A DNA stretch of 64,000 nucleotides from Gordonia terrae (GTDB lineage Bacteria; Actinomycetota; Actinomycetes; Mycobacteriales; Mycobacteriaceae): NCBI RefSeq assembly GCF_001698225.1, contig NZ_CP016594.1, positions 4,774,001 to 4,838,000 on the forward strand, written 5' to 3'. Each line of letters begins with the position of its first letter. The first letter of the stretch is position 1. This document shows positions 1-9,162 of the stretch, one piece after another. The translations under genes and the position numbers were made by a program. The notes beneath the pieces were generated by a model. It saw only the letters and a program-made list of their open reading frames with translations, did not search any database and was not told the origin of the DNA.

Positions 1-105
1 ACCGGTGTATACCCGCGCCATGTAGTCGCCCAGCGGGACGTAGGCGACAGCGAGGATCACGAGGAGAGCGGCCACCTGGAGGAGTCCCGCAACAGTTGTG
101 TTCAC
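1..105 (-). CDS. kdpA: KdpA, potassium-transporting ATPase subunit A (N-terminal 35 codons, cut by window edge)
   Basis: KdpA is the K+-translocating membrane subunit of the high-affinity Kdp P-type ATPase. The visible N-terminus begins with a GTG codon at 105 and reads VNTTVAGLLQVAALLVILA, followed by YVPLGDYMARVYTG, which is the characteristic first transmembrane segment and following loop of KdpA. The remainder lies off the left edge. The start sits 4 bases after the stop of the tiny kdpF gene, the usual kdpFABC arrangement, so the operon is transcribed leftward. Only 35 residues are seen, but the match to the family N-terminus is distinctive. Confidence 0.9.
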   Translation of the reverse strand, partial: MNTTVAGLLQVAALLVILAVAYVPLGDYMARVYTG

Positions 106-109
106 GCCG

Positions 110-193
110 TCAGAACCTCTCCGGGAACACGAGCGCGACCAACAGGAACAGCACCGTCGCGCCAGCCAGGGCCAGCAGCACGATGGTGGTCAC
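110..193 (-). CDS. kdpF: KdpF, small stabilising subunit of the Kdp ATPase (27 aa)
   Basis: This 27-residue single-pass membrane peptide (VTTIVLLALAGATVLFLLVA then LVFPERF) has the length, hydrophobic span and terminal PERF-type ending of KdpF, a peptide that stabilises the KdpFABC complex. It starts at GTG 193 and stops at 110-112, just upstream of kdpA. It is short enough that automated callers often miss it. The identification rests on position and the PERF-like tail. Confidence 0.85.
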   Translation of the reverse strand: MTTIVLLALAGATVLFLLVALVFPERF

Positions 194-204
194 CCCGTCC
201 GCGG

Positions 205-297
205 TCACGACTTGGTCCTGACATCGAGGGCTCGCACCGCCGCCACGCACAGGGCGAACCCCGCGAGGGCCGGCAGCACGTACACGAGGTCCGCCAC
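205..297 (-). CDS. Tiny membrane ORF upstream of kdpF (30 aa)
   Basis: A 30-codon reading frame starts at GTG 297 behind a GGAGAG ribosome-binding site and ends at 205-207, 11 bases before kdpF. The peptide (VADLVYVLPALAGFALCVAA, then VRALDVRTKS) is one hydrophobic segment with a positively charged tail, so it would sit in the membrane. An in-frame stop at 313-315 fixes the upstream limit. Small membrane ORFs at this position are familiar from actinobacterial kdp operons, but no function is known to me. A role in Kdp assembly is inferred from position only. Confidence 0.6.
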   Translation of the reverse strand: MADLVYVLPALAGFALCVAAVRALDVRTKS

Positions 298-461
298 GCA
301 GTCACTCTCCGATCACATCGACGTCCACCGATTCGGTGGCCACATCGAAGGATCACGCAACCCGGCCGGCTGCGGGAGAGTCCTTAACGCGTTCCATACG
401 CGGACCGCGCGGTTATTGACGCTGCGTTGACGTCTCGCTCGGTCCGCCCGGTCGGGGAGCG

Positions 462-857
462 CTATGCCGCGGGCGTGATGACGATCCCCACGCTGCCGTG
501 CTTGCCGCGGCGGATCTTGCTGCCGAGGATGGTGATCTTGCCGAGCAGTCCGTACTTGCGGGCGATAGCGCGCTTCACGCTGTCGCTGCCGGCCTCGTCG
601 AGCACCTCGGCGGTACCGCTGACGGGTTCGCCGAAGGTCTTGTGGCCCCGAACATCACAGGCCTGTACGACGACGCGGGGGTCGCGCCGCAGGCGCTTGA
701 CCTTCCATGAGTCAGCGACGGTCCACATGACGAGACGGTCGCCGTCGAGCGCCGCCCACAGCGGTGAGGTCACCGCGGTGCCGTCCTTGCGATAGGTCGT
801 CAGGCTCACGTACTTGGCCGTGCCTGCTTCGCCGAAAGCCGCCGCGCTCGAGGTCAT
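462..857 (-). CDS. PPOX-class flavin-dependent oxidoreductase (131 aa)
   Basis: This small split-barrel flavoprotein resembles the actinobacterial PPOX family (pyridoxamine 5'-phosphate oxidase fold), many members of which use F420 or FMN. The sequence begins with the usual substrate/cofactor sheet, KYVSLTTYRKDGTAVTSPLW, followed by LVMWTVADSWKVKRLRRDP, the typical central strands of the family. The length is normal. Its start overlaps the stop of the next gene upstream by 4 bases (854-857), so the two are probably co-translated. The substrate and the exact cofactor (F420, FMN or haem) cannot be decided from this sequence. Confidence 0.85.
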   Translation of the reverse strand: MTSSAAAFGEAGTAKYVSLTTYRKDGTAVTSPLWAALDGDRLVMWTVADSWKVKRLRRDPRVVVQACDVRGHKTFGEPVSGTAEVLDEAGSDSVKRAIARKYGLLGKITILGSKIRRGKHGSVGIVITPAA

Positions 858-1600
858 GCGGCCATGCTACGGGCAAACAGCGCCTGCGAGTGGCCTCTCG
901 ACGCGCCCGCGAACCCGGCGCTGTCACCGAGCACCCCGGCGTCGCAGAGTGTCGCCCAGGCGGTGACCTGATTCGCCGACAGGACCGGTTTGCCGAGCTC
1001 GGCTTCGAGGCCGGCGAGGATGTCGTAGGTCCAGAGGTTGGTGCAGGACACGAAGATCGCGTCGGCGTCGGGGTGGTCTGCGGCCCGGATGAGGTCTGCG
1101 GTCACGGGGTACGGGATCGTCCAGATCTCGTGGTCACGACCGAGTCCCGCCTGCGCGACGACGCCCCGGCCGGATTCGGCGAGGAAGTCGCACAGCAGCC
1201 CGGTGAGCGCCGCGGTGTACGGGGTCGCGACCGAGAGCGTGCCGATGTCCAGCGCGTCGAGGGCGCGGATCAGGGCCTCGGATGTCGTCACCGCCCGGTC
1301 GGCACCGGCTGCGACCATGCAGTTCGAGATCTCGAGCGCGCCCGCCATCCCGTAGACGAAGCTGCCCGACGCGCAGGCGTAGCCGAAGGAACGGGGTCCG
1401 ACGGACGACACGGCTCGCACCGCGGCGGCGATCTCGGCGTGATTGTTAAGGTCGCGACACAGCTCGACGTCGACGGGTGCGTCGATGAACCCGGTGCGGG
1501 TGAAGTACAGGGACACCGAGTCCGGCATCCAGCGCCACAGCTCACGATCGAGAGCCATGTCGAACGGGCACACCATCCCGATGCCGATCTGGGCGGTCAT
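854..1600 (-). CDS. Asp/Glu racemase-superfamily protein, maleate isomerase/arylmalonate decarboxylase-like (248 aa)
   Basis: The protein has the two-domain layout of the maleate cis-trans isomerase/arylmalonate decarboxylase branch of the Asp/Glu racemase superfamily, in which two cysteines face each other across the active site. The candidate cysteines lie in YACASGSF (about residue 76) and VSCTNL (about residue 194), at the expected distance. The segment GIGMVCPFDMALDRELW is also family-like. It overlaps the PPOX gene downstream by 4 bases (ATGA), indicating a two-gene operon. The family isomerises or decarboxylates small dicarboxylic acids. The actual substrate is unknown. Confidence 0.8.
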   Translation of the reverse strand: MTAQIGIGMVCPFDMALDRELWRWMPDSVSLYFTRTGFIDAPVDVELCRDLNNHAEIAAAVRAVSSVGPRSFGYACASGSFVYGMAGALEISNCMVAAGADRAVTTSEALIRALDALDIGTLSVATPYTAALTGLLCDFLAESGRGVVAQAGLGRDHEIWTIPYPVTADLIRAADHPDADAIFVSCTNLWTYDILAGLEAELGKPVLSANQVTAWATLCDAGVLGDSAGFAGASRGHSQALFARSMAA

Positions 1601-1629
1601 GCAGGGATGATGGCATATTGTCAGATTGT

Positions 1630-2235
1630 CTACAATCGCTGGGGATAGGCGGCCCGGAGCGCCGCGTCCACGTCCGCCCGGATCACGCAGTCGTAGGCGT
1701 GGTCGTTGACCATGCCGGTCGCCTGCATGAGGGCGAACATCGTCGTCGGACCGACGAACCGCCAGCCACGCTTCTTCAGGTCCTTCGACAGCGCCACCGA
1801 CTCGGGCGAGGTCGTCATCGAGCCGGGTTCATGCTCCCCGGCAGGGGCGTATCCCCAGAAGTAGGACTCGAGCGACCCGTGCTCGTCGATGAGCTCGATC
1901 GCCCGGCGCGCGTTGTTGATCGACGCCTCGATCTTGCCGCGGTGCCGGATGATGCCGGCGTCGGCGAGCAGCCGGGTGACGTCGGCGTCGGCGAATCGGG
2001 CCACCTGCTCGATGTCGAATCCCGCGAACGCCGCCCGGAAGTTCTCGCGCTTCGTCAGGATGGTCCGCCAGCTCAGCCCCGACTGGAAACCCTCGAGGCA
2101 GACGCGCTCGAACAGCGCCGTATCGCCGGCGATCGGAAATCCCCACTCGGTGTCGTGGTAAGTGGTCTCCGGCTCCCGCGCCGCCCACAGGCAGCGCGCC
2201 CGACCGTCGGCAATCGTTATGGTGTCGTCAGGCAA
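1630..2235 (-). CDS. tag: DNA-3-methyladenine glycosylase I
   Basis: TAG removes 3-methyladenine from alkylated DNA in base-excision repair. The sequence carries the family hallmarks: CLWA near the N-terminus, YHDTEWGFPI, FQSGLSWRTILTKRENFR, and MVNDHAYDC at the C-terminus. The Cys/His residues of the first, second and last motifs are the zinc-snap ligands known in the family. I chose the TTG at 2235 because GAGGGG lies 6 bases upstream and the protein then begins just before the conserved region (201 aa, normal length). A longer frame upstream lacks family resemblance. Confidence 0.92.
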   Translation of the reverse strand: MPDDTITIADGRARCLWAAREPETTYHDTEWGFPIAGDTALFERVCLEGFQSGLSWRTILTKRENFRAAFAGFDIEQVARFADADVTRLLADAGIIRHRGKIEASINNARRAIELIDEHGSLESYFWGYAPAGEHEPGSMTTSPESVALSKDLKKRGWRFVGPTTMFALMQATGMVNDHAYDCVIRADVDAALRAAYPQRL

Positions 2236-2488
2236 GGCATGCCCCTCTCGTCGCGAGGAGGCTACTCCGCGAGACCGACAGCCCTGCTCATCGCCGCCAC
2301 GCGGCCCCAACGCATCGTCGTTATCTCACCGTTACCAAGTATTGCGAAACCATCCCGTTGTGTCTCGCGATGATCACTCCACGGCGCCACCCGCCTAGCG
2401 TTGGACACATCGCATCGCAGGGCACCCCGGACTCACCGACGACCGGACCCGCGATCGCCACAATCCACCTTCGGCAAGGAGCTTCGTG

Positions 2489-3043
2489 ATGAAAGACACC
2501 GATCTGAGCGCCCTCCTCGCCCGGGTGGCCACCGGCGACATGGACGCCTTCGCCCAGTTCTACGACGCGACCTGCGATCGGGTGTACGGCATGACACTGC
2601 GCGTGCTCCGCGACCCGGGCTACAGCGAAGAGGCGACGCAGGAGACCTTCCTCGCGGTGTGGCGCAACGCCGATGCCTACGACCCGGCATCCGGTTCGGC
2701 GCTCTCCTGGATACTGACGCTCGCGCACCGCCGAGCCGTCGACCGTGTCCGCTCGGAATCCGCCGCGACTCGGCGCACCGTCGCCTATGGCATCGCCGAC
2801 ACCGGCCGAGAGGTCGATGAGGTCAGCGAGTCGGTGGAGCGACGCGAGATCGCCCGTCTCATCCACACCGGCCTGGAGACCCTCACACCGCTGCAGCGAC
2901 AGGCCATCGAACTCGCCTACTTCCACGGGCTCACCTACCGCGAGGTCGCCGAACATCTCGAGGTCGCCCTGCCGACCGTCAAGTCCCGCATCCGCGACGG
3001 CCTGATCCGACTGCGGCAGACCGTGCCCGGCCGCGCCGCCTGA
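2489..3043 (+). CDS. ECF RNA polymerase sigma factor, SigK-like
   Basis: This is an extracytoplasmic-function sigma factor of about 184 aa closely resembling mycobacterial SigK. Region 2 is seen in FAQFYDATCDRVYGMTLRVL, GYSEEATQETFLAVWRNA and WILTLAHRRAVDRVR. Region 4, which reads the -35 element, is in LTPLQRQAIELAYFHGLTY and LPTVKSRIRDGLIRLR. An AAGGAG at 2476-2481 precedes the ATG at 2489; a GTG at 2486 is the alternative start. Mycobacterial sigK is followed by the gene for its membrane anti-sigma factor RskA. Here no anti-sigma gene lies on either side, so any partner must be elsewhere. Confidence 0.9.
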   Translation: MKDTDLSALLARVATGDMDAFAQFYDATCDRVYGMTLRVLRDPGYSEEATQETFLAVWRNADAYDPASGSALSWILTLAHRRAVDRVRSESAATRRTVAYGIADTGREVDEVSESVERREIARLIHTGLETLTPLQRQAIELAYFHGLTYREVAEHLEVALPTVKSRIRDGLIRLRQTVPGRAA

Positions 3044-3370
3044 CACCGGCCCGCCCCCACCCCCGCCCGTTTCCACAGACCCCGCTCGACGGCGATCTCC
3101 CGCCACCCGAGTGGGGTCGAGTCATGTCGTGACCCATGGGGTCCCACTGTGTCCTCGACCACACAAATTTTGAGACGCAGGCCAGGTCACAGCCGTTACC
3201 ACCTCGAGTTCTGTCCGATTCCACCCACCACGTCTCCCGCCGTTCGCGGTGGACAGGCAAAATCATGGGTGGATGTCGCACGGGTACATCCCCGTCGTGA
3301 TATCGGTAAAGCCGGACCCACAAGGCCGCACACTGAAGCGTCAACCAAGACAGAATCGAGAACACATCGC
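3044..3370. other. Intergenic region before icd, presumed icd promoter region
   Basis: This 327-base stretch separates the sigma factor gene from isocitrate dehydrogenase. The icd frame stays open upstream as far as 3149, but that extension has no family resemblance and the conserved protein begins at 3371. I see no rRNA, tRNA or convincing hairpin terminator. It probably holds the icd promoter, but no clear -10/-35 pair stands out. Confidence 0.4.
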
Positions 3371-5608
<2,238 letters not shown>

Positions 5609-5615
5609 TCGCCCG

Positions 5616-5659
5616 CCTCATGGCGAGGGGTGCCGACTACGGCGCCCCTCGCCGTGAGG
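5616..5659 (+). terminator. Hairpin terminator after icd
   Basis: A 19-nt arm at 5616-5634 pairs with 5641-5659 across a 6-nt loop (GACTAC), with only G-T wobbles interrupting the helix. It begins 8 bases past the icd stop. It lacks a T-run, which is common for actinobacterial terminators. Confidence 0.8.
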
Positions 5660-5679
5660 GATACACGTAGTGTCGGGAC

Positions 5680-6408
5680 ATGACCGACGCCGACGTCTAC
5701 TTCTACTTCGACCCCGTCTGCCCGTTTGCATGGATGACCAGCAAATGGGTGCGAAAGGTGCAGTCCCAGCGCGATTACACGGTCGACTGGCGTTTCATCT
5801 CGCTGCGCCTGCTGAACGCGCACGTCGATTACGACGCGCAGTTCCCGCCGGAGTACGAGGCCGGGCACACGGCCGGGTTACGGCTGCTGCGAGCCGCGGC
5901 GAGCATCCGCCGCGACCACGGACGAACCGCCATCGGCCCGCTCTATGAGGCGCTCGGGACGCGAATCTTCGACGCGCACATCGGTTCTTACACCGCCGAT
6001 GCCACCGACTTCCGCGGTACCGCGGACTTCCTCGGACCCGTCCTGGAGGAACTCGGGTTGCCCGCACATCACCTGGACGCCCTGGACGACACCGCCTTCG
6101 ACGCCGAGATCCAGGCGGAGACCGACGAGGCCCTGACATTGACCGGCCGCGACGTGGGTACGCCGATCATCCACTTCCAACCGCCCGAAGGCGTGACGTT
6201 CTTCGGACCCGTGATCAGCCGGCTACCCGGCGACGACGAGGCGATCACGTTGTGGGACCACGTCATCGGGCTGGCGAGCTTCCCGGGCTTCGCCGAACTC
6301 AAGCGCAGCATGCGGGAGAAGCCGCAGCTGCGGGCCTTCGGCGTATCCGATGACGAGACGGGCGTCGAGGAGGACTGGCACGGCGGAAGCCGGCGCACCC
6401 ACAAGTGA
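5680..6408 (+). CDS. DsbA-family thioredoxin-fold protein, mycothiol-dependent nitroreductase (Rv2466c)-like
   Basis: The protein is a DsbA-fold oxidoreductase: YFYFDPVCPFAW at the N-terminus is the first strand and active-site helix, an alpha-helical insertion follows, and TGRDVGTPIIHF contains the cis-proline loop. Overall it resembles the cytoplasmic actinobacterial group that includes M. tuberculosis Rv2466c, which uses mycothiol. The active site here reads C-P-F-A, so only the first cysteine of a CXXC pair is present. No signal peptide is seen, so it acts in the cytoplasm. Its substrate is not identifiable. Confidence 0.82.
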   Translation: MTDADVYFYFDPVCPFAWMTSKWVRKVQSQRDYTVDWRFISLRLLNAHVDYDAQFPPEYEAGHTAGLRLLRAAASIRRDHGRTAIGPLYEALGTRIFDAHIGSYTADATDFRGTADFLGPVLEELGLPAHHLDALDDTAFDAEIQAETDEALTLTGRDVGTPIIHFQPPEGVTFFGPVISRLPGDDEAITLWDHVIGLASFPGFAELKRSMREKPQLRAFGVSDDETGVEEDWHGGSRRTHK

Positions 6409-6420
6409 GCCTGGACGTTC

Positions 6421-7236
6421 CTACTTGAACGGGTTGAGCGTCCGGCCGAGAAAATACTGGACACCTGGCGGGAGCGGCCGCACAGCCGCCGTCACCAATT
6501 TGTTCACCGTGCCGGTGACGCACACCGGGTCGCCCTTCATCACCGCGTTCCATCCCTCGCGCACGACGTCTTCGGGCTCCTGCCACAGCACACCCGGCAG
6601 TCGATCGGCGGTCTTGCGGGTCTCGGCGCCCATCGCGTCGTGGAACTCGCTCCGGGTGAATCCGGGACACAGCGCCGTCACGTGGATGCCGTGCGGCTTC
6701 AGCTCCATGTCCAGCGACTGCGACATCGTGAGCACATACGACTTGATGGCGTTGTAGAGCAGGCCCTCCGGCGGTGGCAACAGCGCCGTGATGGATGACA
6801 GGTTCACGATCCGTCCCCACCTGCGCTCCTTCATCCCCGGGAGCACTCGATGGGTCAGCTCGGTCAGCGAGGTGAGCATCAATTGGAGCTGACCTCCCAC
6901 CTCCTCCCACGGTGTCTCGCCGAACTTCGTGCTCAACGACATCCCGGCGTTGTTGATCAGCACGTCGATCCCCGACCCCAGCTCGTCGGCGTGTTCGATG
7001 ATCGCGGCGGGCGTCGTGGGATCGGACAGGTCGCCGGCGAAGGTCGCGCATCGGACACCGTGTTCTCGACCCAGTCGCGCGGACAGGTCATCGAGCCGCT
7101 CGGCTCGGCGGGCGACCAGGATGAGGTCGTATCCCTGTCCTGCGAGATGGTCTGCGAACGTCTTGCCGATGCCGGCGGAAGCGCCGGTGATCAGGGCCGT
7201 GCGGTGGTCAGGCGACCCGTCTCGATCCGATGACAT
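6421..7236 (-). CDS. SDR-family NAD(P)-dependent oxidoreductase (271 aa)
   Basis: This is a classical short-chain dehydrogenase. The dinucleotide motif TGASAGIG follows ALI near residue 15, NNAG is present mid-chain, and the catalytic Ser, Tyr and Lys lie in VNLSSITALL and LLYNAIKSYV (YxxxK satisfied). A C-terminal extension ending ...RTLNPFK follows the core fold. The basic residues in LVARRAERL favour NADP(H) over NAD(H). It is convergent with the DsbA-like gene (12 bases between stops). The substrate is unknown. Confidence 0.9.
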   Translation of the reverse strand: MSSDRDGSPDHRTALITGASAGIGKTFADHLAGQGYDLILVARRAERLDDLSARLGREHGVRCATFAGDLSDPTTPAAIIEHADELGSGIDVLINNAGMSLSTKFGETPWEEVGGQLQLMLTSLTELTHRVLPGMKERRWGRIVNLSSITALLPPPEGLLYNAIKSYVLTMSQSLDMELKPHGIHVTALCPGFTRSEFHDAMGAETRKTADRLPGVLWQEPEDVVREGWNAVMKGDPVCVTGTVNKLVTAAVRPLPPGVQYFLGRTLNPFK

Positions 7237-7339
7237 AGCGGACTTTCTCCTCGATGGACGATGCCGCGAGTTCTACCAGGGCGCACGTCGCGTCATTGGC
7301 GACAACAGCAGGATTCGTTCCAACGCCCGGCCGCCGGTC

Positions 7340-8452
7340 TCAGGACACGTGACCGTACGGGTGCCATCCGGAGGGGTTCCATTTACCGCCGCGCTCCCGC
7401 CGGACCTCGCGCAGGCTGGTCCCGACGTATCGCGCCTCGAGGTCGGGGTCGGGTTTCCCGGTGTACACCCACCGCTTCGGGTCGAGGTTGCCCTCGGCGT
7501 CGCGATAGGACTCCCAGTAGTCGACGCGATGGACCGCACGGACGAGGTCGTCGGCGAAGACCAACACGGGCAGGTCCGGAACGGTCCGGTGCGGTCCCGC
7601 GCGCCAGGCGCTGCGAGAGAGTTCGTAGATGACGTCGGCGGTGGCGTCGCCCCGGGCCGCCGGGTCGACCTTCACCAGGACGCACGGATCCGGTAGCGGC
7701 GGCGACACCGGCGCCGCATATCTCAAGACGAGTTCTTCGATTCGCCACGGCCCCTGCGCGTTCGGCGCTTCCGACGAGCCCGGCCCGGCGAGGGCGACGA
7801 CGTCGAGTCCCGAGCGTTGCAGCGAGGTCGCATGCAGCTCAGCAGAATCCGCAGTGCCGATGTCGTAGTGCAGAATCCAGTGCTCGACGCCGAACCCGTC
7901 GGCATCGATGTCGCGGATGCGTTCTTCGATCGCATCCGCGATCGCCACCGGATCGTCGTCACCCACGATGTCGGCGGGGTCCGGCACGACGCCCGCCAGT
8001 GCGGCGGCCGAATGGCGATGCACACGGTCACCACGACCCGCACCGACGTGGAACAAGGACGAGTCCCGCGGATCGACGAGCGCGTACACATAGACGCCGA
8101 GCGCGGACTGCGCCTCGTACGGAACCGGTTTCGGCGGGCCGGGTGGCGGGACCGTGACCGGTCGCAGCAGGGCGAGCACCTCGTCGACAACCGACGGCCG
8201 GACACCGAGCCCGCCCCCGGTGACCCCGCCGAAGACGACTTCGCCGGCACGCTCCCGGTCGACGAACCGCCGGCCGGCGAATCGGTCGACGGCGCGTATG
8301 ACATCGGCGACCTCGGCGCGCCGCGCCGCAGCGCTCCGAGATGCTGTCCGCTCATCGCCGGGGTCGAGCATCTCGGCGAAGGCTGCCGACGAGAGGAAAC
8401 TGTCGAGTGCCGCCCGTGGCAACTCGACCGCATCCATCCTGCGCACCGCCAT
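7340..8452 (-). CDS. GIY-YIG (LEM-3-like) domain protein with N- and C-terminal extensions (370 aa)
   Basis: Residues about 115-210 resemble the LEM-3-like GIY-YIG nuclease domain: VYVYALVDPRDSSLFHVGAG then RGDRVHRH corresponds to the usual VY-L-DP-...-FYVGKG-RV..H pattern, and VEHWILHYDIG with a downstream AEL matches the later strand and metal-binding Glu region. The canonical FYVGKG is FHVGAG here, so a His replaces the Tyr and the Lys is lost. The first 110 residues are not recognised. The C-terminal third (VYTGKPDPDLEARYVGTSL) resembles the tail of other LEM-3-like bacterial proteins. Nuclease activity is possible but not assured. It is divergent from the tetR gene. Confidence 0.6.
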   Translation of the reverse strand: MAVRRMDAVELPRAALDSFLSSAAFAEMLDPGDERTASRSAAARRAEVADVIRAVDRFAGRRFVDRERAGEVVFGGVTGGGLGVRPSVVDEVLALLRPVTVPPPGPPKPVPYEAQSALGVYVYALVDPRDSSLFHVGAGRGDRVHRHSAAALAGVVPDPADIVGDDDPVAIADAIEERIRDIDADGFGVEHWILHYDIGTADSAELHATSLQRSGLDVVALAGPGSSEAPNAQGPWRIEELVLRYAAPVSPPLPDPCVLVKVDPAARGDATADVIYELSRSAWRAGPHRTVPDLPVLVFADDLVRAVHRVDYWESYRDAEGNLDPKRWVYTGKPDPDLEARYVGTSLREVRRERGGKWNPSGWHPYGHVS

Positions 8453-8498
8453 GGTCGCATGATGCCAGCACTCGGTCCGGAAACCGCCGAAGCGTCAG

Positions 8499-8526
8499 TG
8501 TACGTTTGTACATGTACATACGTACA
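8499..8526. promoter_or_regulatory. 28-nt palindromic operator upstream of tetR-MFS
   Basis: The two 14-nt halves are complementary except for one pair (8506/8519). The core TGTACATGTACA is perfect and is extended on both sides by TACGTACA-type arms. It lies 39 bases before the TetR start and between divergent genes. It is the obvious binding site for the adjacent TetR repressor, by inference from position and symmetry. Confidence 0.75.
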
Positions 8527-8565
8527 TCAACGTCGAGAGGACCGGACCGTCATGAGAAGACCGTC

Positions 8566-9162
8566 ATGACCGAGGCCCCGGTCCGTCGCCGCCGGAACCC
8601 CGAAGAACGTCGTCGCATCATCGTCGAGGCCGCCGCCACCCTGATCACCGAAGTCGGTTCCGACGGTCTCACCCACCGACTCGTCGCCAAACGCGCAGGT
8701 GTACCACTCGGTTCGACGACGCAGTACTTCGCCACGCTCGACGATCTGCGCGAGGCTGCGCTCGCCCATCTGGCCGACGACATCGACTCGGGCCTGGCCG
8801 ACGTCGCGGAGACACTCGGCGAGCACGGCCCGTCGGCCGCGGTCTTCGCCGAGGCGCTCCACGAGTACCTGTCCGACGAGCGGCTGATCCGTGCCGACCT
8901 CGCCCTCGTGTCGGCCGCGGTGATCGACCCCTCGCTCCGTCCGCTCGCGATTCGGTGGACCGACGGACTGGTCGAGACGCTGATACCCCATGTCGGGCGG
9001 ACTGCCGCCCGCGCCATCGCCGCGTACACCGACGGGGTGGCGATGCACGCACTCCTCTACGGGTCACCGCTGTCAATCGACGACCTGACGGCCACCCTGA
9101 CCGCTCTCACCGCGCTGCCCTCCACCCCCTCGACCACCGATCAGAACCGGAGCCGACGATGA
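8566..9162 (+). CDS. TetR-family transcriptional regulator (198 aa)
   Basis: An N-terminal HTH is visible: RRRIIVEAAATLITEVGSDG, LTHRLVAKRAGVPLGSTTQY and FATLDDLREAALAH. The GxxxGSTTQYF recognition helix is typical of TetR repressors. The rest is a helical ligand-binding domain with no recognisable specificity. The start at ATG 8566 puts the HTH at the usual distance from the N-terminus. Its last codons overlap the MFS gene start (ATGA at 9159), so regulator and transporter are co-translated. It probably represses both from the palindrome at 8499-8526 until a drug-like ligand releases it. Confidence 0.9.
   Translation: MTEAPVRRRRNPEERRRIIVEAAATLITEVGSDGLTHRLVAKRAGVPLGSTTQYFATLDDLREAALAHLADDIDSGLADVAETLGEHGPSAAVFAEALHEYLSDERLIRADLALVSAAVIDPSLRPLAIRWTDGLVETLIPHVGRTAARAIAAYTDGVAMHALLYGSPLSIDDLTATLTALTALPSTPSTTDQNRSRR

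Noticed and set aside
3149..3370. Longer N-terminus for isocitrate dehydrogenase
   Set aside because: The upstream extension is open but unlike the family. ATG 3371 yields the standard monomeric IDH start.
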